Assembly (NCBI RefSeq): GCF_040545425.1
Contig: NZ_JBEPLW010000009.1
Source of the DNA: Bhargavaea ullalensis
GTDB taxonomy: Bacteria > Bacillota > Bacilli > Bacillales_A > Planococcaceae
DNA: 64,000 nucleotides
Strand: one strand, 5' to 3'
A program made the translations under genes and the position numbers. Position 1 is the first letter of the stretch, and each line of letters begins with the position of its first letter. The notes beneath the pieces were generated by a model, which ran no database searches, was not told the origin of the DNA, and saw only the letters and a program-made list of their open reading frames with translations. Of the stretch, positions 35,450-43,775 are shown piece by piece.

Positions 35450-35863
35450 GTGTTTGCTGATGAATCGCTGTGCAGGGAATTTGCACAAATTCTCAATGGC
35501 TCTGGCAAGCAGGAAAACGGGACATGTTCGGTATCTCTTCACCGGACTTTCGGTGCAACCGTTCAGGGGAAGAAAAGCACGCAAGTCATGCCCGCGGGTG
35601 TTTCGTTTGAATCTCTGGATCAGCGCGGGAATGCACTGAACCTGGCGGAGGTCGCCGTTCTTCAGGAAGAAATCCCGGCGTTCATCCAAGCACTGTCGCA
35701 GTACGGGCTCATCATCAGTGCGGTCCATAATCACTGGCTCTTCACCAAGCCGCTGATCATGTATGTGCATGTTCAATCAGTCGAACCGCCTCTTGATTTT
35801 GCAAGGAAAATGGCTTATGCGTTTCAGTTCTTGAGCAGTGCTCCAGTCCGGGGAAATGAATAA
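35450..35863 (+). CDS. DUF1259 domain protein
   Basis: A 137-residue protein of the DUF1259 family: FAQILNGSGK near the start, SLHRTFGATVQG, VSFESLDQRGNA, VAVLQEEIPAFIQAL and the typical SAVHNHWL. GTG 35450 was chosen because GAGGGG stands 9 bp upstream; in-frame alternatives at 35411 (ATG), 35441 (ATG) and 35363 (TTG) lack a properly spaced site. Function unknown; the family's conserved His residues suggest a metal or ligand site. Confidence 0.65.
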   Translation: MFADESLCREFAQILNGSGKQENGTCSVSLHRTFGATVQGKKSTQVMPAGVSFESLDQRGNALNLAEVAVLQEEIPAFIQALSQYGLIISAVHNHWLFTKPLIMYVHVQSVEPPLDFARKMAYAFQFLSSAPVRGNE

Positions 35864-35984
35864 ATCCGCTTAGCGCCATTCACCGCCCCCTTTGGCCGGC
35901 AGGCAATTTTATACACCTGATTTGTTAAATTCATTTAAGATATAATGGACTCAATGCTTCAAAGTGAGAGGAATGGAATGAGCA

Positions 35985-36965
35985 ATGAACGAAAACTTTT
36001 GGCAAGACCTGCCGCGTCCGTTTTTTGTGCTGGCTCCGATGGAAGACGTGACGGATGTGGTGTTCCGGCATGTCGTCGCACAAGCCGGGCGTCCGGACGT
36101 GTTTTTCACGGAGTTCACGAACTCGGACAGCTACTGTCATCCGGAAGGCATTAAAAGTGTGCACGGCCGGCTGCTGTTCACGGAGGATGAGCAGCCGATG
36201 GTCGCGCATATTTGGGGGGACAAGCCCGAGTATTTCCGTCAAATGAGCTTCGGCATGGCGGAGCGAGGATTCAAGGGCATCGACATCAACATGGGCTGCC
36301 CGGTTCCGAACGTGGCCGAGCGCGGCAAGGGGAGCGGTCTGATCCTGCATCCTGAGACCGCAGCAGAATTGATCCAGGCGGCGAAAGCGGGCGGGCTTCC
36401 CGTCAGTGTGAAGACACGGCTCGGCTTTGAAGAGATCGGCGAGTGGGAAGAATGGCTGACCCATGTGCTGAAGCAGGACATCGCCAACTTGTCGATTCAT
36501 CTAAGAACGCGGAAGGAAATGAGCCAGGTCGACGCGCACTGGGATTTGATTCCCGAGATCAAGAAACTTCGGGACCGCGTGGCGCCGGACACGCTGCTGA
36601 CGATCAACGGGGACATCCCCGACCGCAAGACCGGCCTGGAACTCGTGGAGAAATACGGAGTGGACGGTGTCATGATCGGCCGCGGCATCTTCAAGAATCC
36701 GTTCGCCTTTGAAAAAGAACCGAAGGAGCACAGCAGCCAGGAGCTTCTGGACCTTCTCCGGCTTCATCTGGACCTTCACGACCAATACATCGAAGACATC
36801 CGCCGGCCGATCACCGGGCTGCACCGGTTCTTCAAGATTTATGTGAAAGGGTTCCACGGGGCGGGCGAGCTCAGAAACCGGTTGATGAATACGAAATCGA
36901 CAAATGAAGCGAGGGCACTGCTGGATGCATTCGAACAGAATGCGGACGGATTTGATGCAAGGTAA
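35985..36965 (+). CDS. tRNA-dihydrouridine synthase
   Basis: This FMN-dependent enzyme reduces uridine to dihydrouridine in tRNA D-loops. The 326-residue TIM barrel has LAPMEDVTDVVFRH, DINMGCPVPNV, the probable catalytic Cys in that motif, SVKTRLGF, TINGDI and GVMIGRGIFKNPF for FMN phosphate binding. TATAAT at 35941 is the likely -10. It is a distinct member from DusB next to the ribosomal or folate loci of Bacillus. Confidence 0.88.
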   Translation: MNENFWQDLPRPFFVLAPMEDVTDVVFRHVVAQAGRPDVFFTEFTNSDSYCHPEGIKSVHGRLLFTEDEQPMVAHIWGDKPEYFRQMSFGMAERGFKGIDINMGCPVPNVAERGKGSGLILHPETAAELIQAAKAGGLPVSVKTRLGFEEIGEWEEWLTHVLKQDIANLSIHLRTRKEMSQVDAHWDLIPEIKKLRDRVAPDTLLTINGDIPDRKTGLELVEKYGVDGVMIGRGIFKNPFAFEKEPKEHSSQELLDLLRLHLDLHDQYIEDIRRPITGLHRFFKIYVKGFHGAGELRNRLMNTKSTNEARALLDAFEQNADGFDAR

Positions 36966-36984
36966 TTTCATTCTTTTTTCAGGA

Positions 36985-37012
36985 CGGATCCCGGGAACGG
37001 GGTTCGTTTTTT
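36985..37012 (+). terminator. Intrinsic terminator of the Dus gene
   Basis: CGGATCCCG, loop GGAA, CGGGGTTCG (two G-T pairs), then TTTTTT. Confidence 0.8.
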
Positions 37013-37031
37013 ATGAAAGGAGGCTGCCGGT

Positions 37032-37403
37032 TTGGAGACAGTATCAGAGAAAGTGAAAGCGGAGTCAATCCGGTCGTTCGAATCGACCATCAGAAAAACC
37101 GAAAGAGCCTTTGAGGGAATGGCACGAAAAGGAGCGAATACCAAGTTGATTGAAAAGAGGCTCAGTGCCATGCGGATCGGCCTCGCTGTGCTGGAAAACG
37201 CCTGGTATCAGAGGCCGGTTCAGTATTCCAGTGAAGAATTGGCCGATTCCCATAAGACGCTTGCAGGGTTATTGCCGTCTGTTGAAGAAATTTATGAAAA
37301 GTCGAAGGAAGGCAGTCCGCAAAGAACACTGCTGGAAAGAAGGATCCGCTCCATTGAACTGGCGCTCGGGGCGATGGACGTCCAGATAGCGAACAACCAT
37401 TGA
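37032..37403 (+). CDS. Helical hypothetical protein
   Basis: A 123-residue protein, almost all helix and rich in Arg, Lys and Glu (RSFESTIRKTERAFEGMA; ERRIRSIELALGAM). The TTG start is 8 bp after GAAAGGAGG. It contains two similar stretches around KRLSAMRIGLAVLE and RRIRSIELALGAM, perhaps an internal repeat. No family recognised. Confidence 0.55.
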   Translation: METVSEKVKAESIRSFESTIRKTERAFEGMARKGANTKLIEKRLSAMRIGLAVLENAWYQRPVQYSSEELADSHKTLAGLLPSVEEIYEKSKEGSPQRTLLERRIRSIELALGAMDVQIANNH

Positions 37404-37441
37404 AGATTTCATAAACAGACAGATTCACCGGGGGGAAGCAC

Positions 37442-38737
37442 ATGTACAAGGAAATTATCAATCAATACTGCGAAGCAATGAAGGCGAACGGACATTTTAG
37501 CGGGGCGCTGGCTGTCCGGCACAAAGGGGAAGTGCTGCTTAGCAGAGGGTATGGGATGGCGGATCGGGGGTTCGGCATTTCCAATACAGATAAGACGAAA
37601 TTTCGTATCGGCTCGCTGTCGAAGCCGTTTACGGCCATGGCGGTATTGCAGTTGGAGGAGAGGGGGAGGCTCGCGCTGGAGGATCCGGTCAACCGTTTTA
37701 TCGACGGGATTCCGGGCGGTGAGAGAATCACGATCCATCATCTGCTCTGCCACATGAGCGGGCTGGCGGACTTTGCTTCGCAGCCAGACTACTGGATGAC
37801 CACGATGCGCCTGCCCGCCACGCTTGAGGAAACCGTCGGCCGGATCAAGGCGCTGCCGCCGGAATTTGCCCCCGGCAGCGCCGTGGAGTACACAAACTCC
37901 GGCTATGCGGTACTGGCGGCGATCATAGAGAAGGCTTCCGGACTGGAGTTCGCTGACTTTCTGCAGCGTAATATTCTCGGCCCGCTTGGCATGGAGCATA
38001 CCGGAAACGACGACGGTAGGAAGCTCATTCCGGATTATGCCGCCGGCTATACAGTGGACCGGGACATCCGGAGAGCGGAGTTCATCGACATGTCGGTGGC
38101 GGCCGGGGCTTACGGCATGTATTCGTCGGTTTCGGATCTCCTCCTCTGGGACCGGGCGCTGGGTGACAATTCCATTATCGGGCCGCGTGGACGAGAGAAG
38201 ATGTTCACTCTCCACAACGAGATGTGCGGCTATGACTGGTTTTATTCGAAGGAAATACGGAACCGGAAGGAGCGCGTGAAGTGGGAGCACTTCGGTGACG
38301 TGAACGGCTTCGTTTCGCATTATCTCCGGGTTCCGGAAGAGGAGCTGTCGGTCGTCGTGCTGAGCAATTTCAACCTGACACCGGCCGACCGGATCGCGCG
38401 GGATCTGGCCGCAATCGTCTTGGACGGAGAACAGCCTGATGTCGAAGAAGCGCAGGAAATCCGGCTTGACGAAGATCTTCTGGCCGGGCTGGCCGGACGT
38501 TACCGGAATGAACAAGGCGAACTGAACCTGTTTTCGGAAGGAAACCGGCTGTTCGCGGCGCTCCCGAAAATGTACGGTGTCGTGTACAACTGCGAAATCA
38601 TCGGAACAGAGGAGGTTGGCGGCAAGGTGAGCCTGCGGGGAAAACAAGCGGATGACCGCTTCACCGTCCGGATGGAAGAGGAAACCCTGATCCACCGTGA
38701 CCCGTGGGGAAGAGAAACAACATACCGCAAGGAATAA
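37442..38737 (+). CDS. Serine hydrolase, beta-lactamase/class C PBP family
   Basis: A 431-residue member of the Beta-lactamase (PF00144-type) family. The SxxK nucleophile is in GSLSKPFTAM, the YxN motif in EYTNSGYAVL, and HLLCHMSGLAD is typical. No signal peptide, so the enzyme is probably cytoplasmic: an esterase, D-aminopeptidase or similar. The C-terminal ~100 residues form the usual small extra domain. GGGGGAAGCAC precedes the ATG. Confidence 0.85.
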   Translation: MYKEIINQYCEAMKANGHFSGALAVRHKGEVLLSRGYGMADRGFGISNTDKTKFRIGSLSKPFTAMAVLQLEERGRLALEDPVNRFIDGIPGGERITIHHLLCHMSGLADFASQPDYWMTTMRLPATLEETVGRIKALPPEFAPGSAVEYTNSGYAVLAAIIEKASGLEFADFLQRNILGPLGMEHTGNDDGRKLIPDYAAGYTVDRDIRRAEFIDMSVAAGAYGMYSSVSDLLLWDRALGDNSIIGPRGREKMFTLHNEMCGYDWFYSKEIRNRKERVKWEHFGDVNGFVSHYLRVPEEELSVVVLSNFNLTPADRIARDLAAIVLDGEQPDVEEAQEIRLDEDLLAGLAGRYRNEQGELNLFSEGNRLFAALPKMYGVVYNCEIIGTEEVGGKVSLRGKQADDRFTVRMEEETLIHRDPWGRETTYRKE

Positions 38738-38770
38738 ATTTACAGGGGGAAGCGGGTCAGGAGGGGACGG

Positions 38771-39166
38771 ATGGAAATGGAAAACGGGTGGGTCATAATA
38801 TCTGCCTGCATGGCAGCCGGCATATTCGTGGGGGTTGCAGTGTTTCAAGTGCTCTTGTCGCTCGGCCGCCCTTTGGGTGAATATGCGATGGGCGGCTACC
38901 ATAAAGTATTGCCCGGAAAGCTTCGGTTGGTCAGTTCGATAAATGCAGCCATTCTCCTGCTTATGGGTTTTATCGTTTTGCAGCATGCCGGTCTGATCAG
39001 CGGTGGCTCCTTCTTTGCGAACGATCTCATGATGTGGGGCATTACGGCTTTCCTTGGCCTGAACACCGCAGCCAATCTGGCTTCACGCAGCCATAAAGAA
39101 AAACGTGTCATGGCGCCCGTCTCCGCAATTGCCTTCGCCCTTTGCCTGATTGTGGCTTTGTCCTAG
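38771..39166 (+). CDS. Four-helix membrane protein, unknown
   Basis: A 131-residue protein with four predicted membrane helices and the conserved-looking loop GEYAMGGYHKVLPGKLR between the first two. AGGAGGGG stands before ATG 38771; ATG 38777 is also possible. I do not recognise a named family. It is 33 bp behind the serine hydrolase and may be co-transcribed. Confidence 0.6.
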   Translation: MEMENGWVIISACMAAGIFVGVAVFQVLLSLGRPLGEYAMGGYHKVLPGKLRLVSSINAAILLLMGFIVLQHAGLISGGSFFANDLMMWGITAFLGLNTAANLASRSHKEKRVMAPVSAIAFALCLIVALS

Positions 39167-39256
39167 GGAATATGCAGGCCGGCAGGCGCTTGAAGGCGGT
39201 GGTATTGCCGTAAAATAATTTCGAGCCGGAAGGAAGACCGGAGAGGGGAGGACGAA

Positions 39257-39976
39257 ATGGAAGAAGTCAGGTATTTTCCGGAGCCGCACCGATACGCGGT
39301 CTGTACTTCCGCGGATGTTCCGATCAAAACTTTTTACTCGGGTGTTTTCAATGAGGTGTTCATCTTCTTTCATCCTTTCATCAGGCCGGTCGGGGTCGAT
39401 CCGGAAAACTATTTCCCGCAAACATGTCCGCACAAATCGGAGATGATCAAACATGCAGAGGCCGTGAGCTGGAAAGCGTTCCGTAGGCTCAGCGGGATCG
39501 GGAGCAACCGGGAACTGGACATCGGACTCCGAACGCGTATAGGCGGGTTGATTAAGAAATTTGCAGACCCGGAGCTTGCCGATGCGATTGACCGTGCCAG
39601 CGACATACATCGCCTGATTCCGCCTACAGAAGGGTTTCTGCCGGAACTGATCATCAACAAACTGTTTCAAGGTGTGAAGAGTGAGTGTGGAGAATGGCTG
39701 TGGGTGGGTGATGAGTTTTGCACGGAGCGGAAACTTGAATTTATTGATGATCTGATCACAGGAGATGCGCCGGACGGGAAAAATCTATTCACGCATGATC
39801 AATCTCTGCTGATTACGACCCACTGGGACAGCCATTTCTCCATGGTGTGTTCAAAAGATAGAAAAAAGCTGGAGCGTATCGTCCGTTCTTCCGGTCTGGA
39901 GGGCTTTTTCTGCAGCAACCGCACGGAGATCTATTGGAGTGTCTGGAATCCGGAAGAAGGCGAGGACGTTTTCTAA
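39257..39976 (+). CDS. Hypothetical protein, DUF2711-like
   Basis: A 239-residue soluble protein (motifs VFNEVFIFFHPFIRP, ELDIGLRTRIGG, TTHWDSHFSMVC, EGFFCSNRTEIYWS). The pattern is that of the DUF2711 family of Bacillales, an assignment from memory only. GGAGAGGGGAGGACGAA is a good ribosome site. Function unknown. Confidence 0.6.
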   Translation: MEEVRYFPEPHRYAVCTSADVPIKTFYSGVFNEVFIFFHPFIRPVGVDPENYFPQTCPHKSEMIKHAEAVSWKAFRRLSGIGSNRELDIGLRTRIGGLIKKFADPELADAIDRASDIHRLIPPTEGFLPELIINKLFQGVKSECGEWLWVGDEFCTERKLEFIDDLITGDAPDGKNLFTHDQSLLITTHWDSHFSMVCSKDRKKLERIVRSSGLEGFFCSNRTEIYWSVWNPEEGEDVF

Positions 39977-40061
39977 AGAGACGGCTATTTAGCATTCAAT
40001 AAGGGTCCGCAAATCACATAGTTGCCACTCTAGCCACTTTTTTGAAAGGACTGTGCCACCC

Positions 40062-40475
40062 ATGAATCAGATCCACTCCATCCGCTTTGAAATGTATGCG
40101 AGCGGTCCGCTGCGCCAAGGGGAAGAACGAGTCCATGAAGTGGAAATCAACCGCGGCGGGACACTCACCCATGAGATCCTGACGGCAACCGGGCAGTCAG
40201 GCAGGATGGATTTCCGCAAGGACGAATATCAGATGGACCCGGCGGCAGCGGCAGAGTTCCTGGATTCACTCATCGCCAAGTTCCACGTTGATGAATGGAT
40301 CAAAGACTACGGCTCGCCCGTGCTCGACGGATGGAGCTATGAAGTGACAATCCGCTATTCGGATGGCCGCGTCCAGGGTGTACGGGGTTCGGTCGATCCG
40401 CCGCCGGGTGCAATAGAAATCGGGAGGAAGGCCGGACAATTGGTTCGGTTCCGAAAAAAGCCATGGATATTTTGA
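40062..40475 (+). CDS. Hypothetical protein
   Basis: A 137-residue soluble protein starting MNQIHSIRFEMYASGP, with a beta-rich pattern and SYEVTIRYSDGRVQGVRG. ATG 40062 is 11 bp after GAAAGGA; GTG 40053 is too close to it. The end overlaps the next frame by 13 bp, so translation is coupled. Function not recognised. Confidence 0.55.
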   Translation: MNQIHSIRFEMYASGPLRQGEERVHEVEINRGGTLTHEILTATGQSGRMDFRKDEYQMDPAAAAEFLDSLIAKFHVDEWIKDYGSPVLDGWSYEVTIRYSDGRVQGVRGSVDPPPGAIEIGRKAGQLVRFRKKPWIF

Positions 40476-40735
40476 TCGAGGGGCGGGAGAAATTGTTGGA
40501 GTCATGCGGCGAAGGGGATCGGCAGTTTCTCTATGGAGCTGCCGGAAACTTATGCAGGATCCATGAACAGCCGGAGAAGACCATCGGATTTTTGAATCAA
40601 TGCGTCAATCTCGCAGCAGGAGAGAAAAACCCGGCGCTGGAGATTGTCGCATTGATCCGCCTAGCGGCAGCCTATAAATATGATGACAATCACCCGGAAG
40701 CTATGAAGCGGTTGAAAGAAAACTTCAGGGAATAA
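40463..40735 (+). CDS. Short TPR-like protein or fragment
   Basis: A 90-residue helical protein with two tetratricopeptide-like stretches (GAAGNLCRIHEQPEKTIGFL and ALIRLAAAYKYDDNHPEAMK). The start overlaps the preceding gene. Its brevity suggests the remains of a longer TPR protein, such as those paired with SMI1- or toxin-immunity-type genes, but no continuation was seen. A weak hairpin with TTTTTT follows at 40752-40776. Confidence 0.45.
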   Translation: MDILIEGREKLLESCGEGDRQFLYGAAGNLCRIHEQPEKTIGFLNQCVNLAAGEKNPALEIVALIRLAAAYKYDDNHPEAMKRLKENFRE

Positions 40736-40865
40736 TGCTTTTTTGCAAAGGGAGGGCTCCGTGCCGTCCTTTTTTCGTACCCGGAAAGAGATTGTGTTCA
40801 TCGGATTGTGTCAACTCCATCTGCCGAAGAGTGAAATCACACAGAGAAATTGACAGCCTCGCTCC

Positions 40866-40970
40866 ATGATTCCACTCGCCCCGGCAACGCGCTCACTCAC
40901 GGCGTCTATGATTCCACTCGCCGCGGCAACGCGCTCACTCACAGCGTCCATGATTCCACTCATCCCGCAC
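40866..40970. repeat. 21-bp tandem array E (5 units, 42-bp dimer)
   Basis: Units alternate ATGATTCCACTCGCC- and ACGCGCTCACTCA-type, each 21 bp, so the full period is 42 bp. CACTC falls at the same place in every unit. It lies in the 411-bp gap before mntH; the rest of the gap holds the mntH promoter and operator. Confidence 0.85.
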
Positions 40971-41051
40971 AAACGAAAAAAAACAGAATGATGAGCTGCA
41001 TGATCCCGGGACAGGAGGGGAATACAGGGCAAGGAGACTCAAGCGGACGAG

Positions 41052-41081
41052 TTGACATCTAAAATGGGAATTAATTATAAT
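41052..41081 (+). promoter_or_regulatory. Sigma-A promoter of mntH
   Basis: TTGACA, 18 bp, TATAAT: both hexamers match the consensus exactly. The start point would fall near 41088. Confidence 0.85.
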
Positions 41082-41094
41082 TAGTCTCATTAAA

Positions 41095-41114
41095 AAGTTT
41101 CCCTTGCGCAACTT
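41095..41114. promoter_or_regulatory. MntR-type operator of mntH
   Basis: AAGTTTCCCTTGCGCAACTT is an interrupted palindrome (AAGTT...AACTT). Its reverse strand, AGTTGCGCAAGGGAAACTT, closely resembles B. subtilis MntR sites upstream of mntH and mntA. It lies just downstream of the probable start point, as expected for repression by Mn-loaded MntR. Confidence 0.7.
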
Positions 41115-41146
41115 CTGGGACTCGGTCAGGATAGAGGTGTTTTTAC

Positions 41147-42427
41147 ATGAAGCCCAAAGGTCAAAATAAAAATGACGAGGCGCTGCAAAAGCACGCCAGC
41201 ACTTCCCTGAGCAGAGAAACGAAGGGGATCCGGCAGCTTCTGCCGTTCCTCGGCCCGGCGTTCATCGCGGCGGTCGCCTACATCGATCCGGGCAACTATG
41301 CGACGAACATTTCAGCCGGATCCGCCTATGGCTACAAGCTGCTGTGGGTCATCCTTGCCTCGAACCTGATGGCGGTGCTCATCCAGATGATGTCTGCGAA
41401 GCTCGGGATCGCGACCGGACGCAACTTGCCGGAAGTGAGCCGCGAACGGTTTTCAAAGAAGACCTCGATCTTCCTGTGGATCCAGGCGGAGCTCGTCATC
41501 ATGGCGACCGACCTGGCAGAGTTTATCGGGGCGGCGCTCGGCTTGTACCTCGTGTTCAATATTCCGATGGGCGCGGCTGCCATCATCGCCGCCATCGGCT
41601 CGTTTGCCATACTTGAGATGCAGCGGCGGGGTGTCCGGTCGCTTGAGGCGGTCATCGCCGGCATGATTTTTGTTGTTGTGATCGCGTTCGGCGTCCAGGT
41701 GTTTGTGGCAAAGCCGGAGGCCGGTCCGCTGCTCGCCGGGTTGTTTACACCGAGATTTGAAGGCGTGGACAGCATCCTGCTGTCGGCCGGGATGCTCGGG
41801 GCGACGGTCATGCCGCATGCGATCTATCTCCATTCGGGTCTGACGAACAAACGGATCGTCGGGCGCAACGAAGCCGAGCGGAAGAAAATCTTCAAGTTTG
41901 AGACGATTGACGTCATCATCGCGATGATCATCGCCGGCGCCATCAACGCCAGCATGCTCATCGTCGCGGCGGCGCTGTTCTTCAAGGAAGGCGTGCAGGT
42001 CGATGATCTGGAAGTCGCCTTCGATCAATTCGGCTCGATGCTCGGGACCCATGTGGCCATCCTGTTCGGGGTCGGGCTGCTGGCGGCGGGGCTTTCGAGT
42101 TCGTCCGTCGGCACCCTCACCGGGGACATTGTCATGCAGGGGTATATCCAAAAGCGGATCCCGATTTACTTGAGGCGCGTCATCACGATGTTGCCGCCGA
42201 TCATCATTATCATGCTCGGCATCAACGCCTCCAAGGCACTCGTCATGAGCCAGGTGATCCTGTCGTTCGGCATTGCGTTCGCCCTCATTCCGCTCATCCT
42301 TTTCACGAGCGACAAAAAACTGATGGGCGGTCTGGTGAACAAGAAAATCACGACCGTGACCGCATGGCTGATCGCTATTTTAATCATTGCGCTCAACCTG
42401 TTCCTCTTGTATGAAACGATTTTCTGA
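41147..42427 (+). CDS. mntH: Mn2+/H+ symporter MntH (Nramp)
   Basis: This proton-coupled importer of Mn(II) belongs to the Nramp family, with 426 residues and eleven predicted helices. The metal-binding TM1 motif DPGNYATN and TM6 motif VMPHAIYLHSG are intact, with the transport signature between. AGAGGTG precedes the ATG. Behind an exact sigma-A promoter and an MntR-type operator, it should be induced when manganese is scarce. Confidence 0.95.
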   Translation: MKPKGQNKNDEALQKHASTSLSRETKGIRQLLPFLGPAFIAAVAYIDPGNYATNISAGSAYGYKLLWVILASNLMAVLIQMMSAKLGIATGRNLPEVSRERFSKKTSIFLWIQAELVIMATDLAEFIGAALGLYLVFNIPMGAAAIIAAIGSFAILEMQRRGVRSLEAVIAGMIFVVVIAFGVQVFVAKPEAGPLLAGLFTPRFEGVDSILLSAGMLGATVMPHAIYLHSGLTNKRIVGRNEAERKKIFKFETIDVIIAMIIAGAINASMLIVAAALFFKEGVQVDDLEVAFDQFGSMLGTHVAILFGVGLLAAGLSSSSVGTLTGDIVMQGYIQKRIPIYLRRVITMLPPIIIIMLGINASKALVMSQVILSFGIAFALIPLILFTSDKKLMGGLVNKKITTVTAWLIAILIIALNLFLLYETIF

Positions 42428-42435
42428 AGGAAATG

Positions 42436-42482
42436 AAACACGGCAGGGACACCGGTTACCGGAAGTCCCTGCCGTGTTTTTT
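42436..42482. terminator. Bidirectional terminator between mntH and the nitroreductase
   Basis: AAACACGGCAGGGAC, 14-nt loop, GTCCCTGCCGTGTTT, then TTT. Serves both convergent genes. Confidence 0.88.
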
Positions 42483-42486
42483 ATGC

Positions 42487-43170
42487 TCATGCCCAGATGG
42501 TCGCATGCTCCATCGGTTTTCTCGTCTTCGGACGCTTCGGATCCGCCTTGCGGTAGCCGAATGCGGCGAGGACGGAAGGGGCGTACGCGCCGCCTTCAAG
42601 CAAGCCTTCTTCTTCAAGGAGAGCGGTGAGCTGCCCGGTGTTGAATCCCTCCATCGGCGTGGAGTCAATGCCGATCATGGCCGCAGCCGTCAGCATGTTG
42701 CCGAGTGCGATGTAAGTCTGCTTTGCGGACCAGTCATCAACCGTCCGTTCGCTCTCTAGAATATTGCGGCCTTGCTGGAAGTACATGTACTGCTCGCTGA
42801 TTGTCGGGATCATCTCTTCAGGAAAGCCTTGGACGTTTTTCATTTGGTCCGCCAAGTATTCCAAATCGTATCTCATGCCGGTCCGCGAAAGGATGACGAC
42901 AAAGTGGCTTGCCGTCTTCAGCTTTTCAACAGCACCCGGACAGGCTGGCATCATTTTTTCGCGCAGTGCCGCGTCCTGCACAACGAGGAACTTCCATGGC
43001 TCGGATCCCAGCGAACTCGGTGACAGCCTGCCTGCTTCAAGGATATAACGAAAATCCTCATCGGTGATTTACTTGTTTTCATCATACTCTTTCGTGGCGT
43101 GGCGGAAGTTCATGGCGTTCAGAACCAGTTCCTTGATTTGTTCCTTGTCAAGCAGTGCCCGCTCAGTCAA
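42487..43170 (-). pseudogene. Nitroreductase (HypO/YfkO-like) with in-frame stop
   Basis: Read from a TTG at 43170 with GGAAAGGAAG upstream, the frame gives MTERALLDKEQIKELV...RHATKEYDENK, then a TAA at 43071-43069, and continues ITDEDFRYILEAGRLSPSSLG in the same frame to a normal end (KTRKPMEHATIWA). The full frame of 227 codons matches YfkO/HypO-type flavin nitroreductases. One A-to-T change in an AAA Lys codon would make the stop. The catalytic body is otherwise intact. Either a recent pseudogene or a sequencing error; re-initiation inside would lose the FMN-binding N-terminus. Confidence 0.8.
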
Positions 43171-43209
43171 TTTGGATCGCTTCCTTTCCATAATGTTCAT
43201 ACATCTTGT

Positions 43210-43238
43210 ATTGTATCAGAAAAGTTACGAAAAGTAAC
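43210..43238 (-). promoter_or_regulatory. Promoter and candidate DUF24/HypR-type operator of the nitroreductase
   Basis: On the minus strand a -10 TACAAT (43215-43210) lies 17 bp from GTTACT. A perfect GTTAC-5-GTAAC inverted repeat (43224-43238) covers the -35 region. In B. subtilis the nitroreductase hypO (yfkO) is activated by the MarR/DUF24 regulator HypR; the position fits that model, but the regulator is not in this window. Confidence 0.4.
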
Positions 43239-43331
43239 CGGTTGATCTTTCTCAAGAATTGAACCCGTTTGGCAAGGTGCCCTTCGGGGAAAAGAATGCA
43301 ACCAGGATATTTAATGAAAGGGGAGATAGAT

Positions 43332-43652
43332 ATGGAACTTCGTTCGAGCGGGGAAGCCCGGCAATTCAATGAAGACCGGTTTACAAAAGAAGATTTCATC
43401 AAGTCGGAACGGACCACGGTATTTTTGCTGAACTTTCAGGAGGGGCAGGAAATGCGCCCGCATTCGCATCCGGGACGGGAACTGGTCCTTCATGTGATGG
43501 AAGGGAGCGGAACGCTTTCCGTGGACGGGGAAGAAATGCCGTTTGCCGAAGGCCAGGTGCTGCACTGCGGCCCGGAGGAACAGGTCGGATTCGTCAACGG
43601 GAAAGATGGGAAGGCGTGCATTTTCGGGACGCTGACACGGATCGATAAATAA
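43332..43652 (+). CDS. Cupin domain protein
   Basis: A 106-residue single cupin barrel with the metal-site pattern HSHPGRELVLHVMEG (two His and one Glu) and a second motif around LHCGPEEQVGF. ATG 43332 follows GAAAGGGGAG. It is divergent from the nitroreductase gene and may share its regulatory region. Substrate unknown. Confidence 0.75.
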   Translation: MELRSSGEARQFNEDRFTKEDFIKSERTTVFLLNFQEGQEMRPHSHPGRELVLHVMEGSGTLSVDGEEMPFAEGQVLHCGPEEQVGFVNGKDGKACIFGTLTRIDK

Positions 43653-43669
43653 AGCGTTCGGCACGGTGA

Positions 43670-43696
43670 CGGGCATCCTCTCGGGTGTCCGTTTTT
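43670..43696 (+). terminator. Intrinsic terminator of the cupin gene
   Basis: CGGGCATCC, 4-nt loop, GGGTGTCCG (two G-T pairs), then TTTTT. Confidence 0.75.
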
Positions 43697-43775
43697 CAGT
43701 GGCCGACTCCACGGAGCGTTTGTTGCGGAAGGGGCGAAGGCGGCTTAACATGGAGAGTGTACGGGAGGCGATGGC

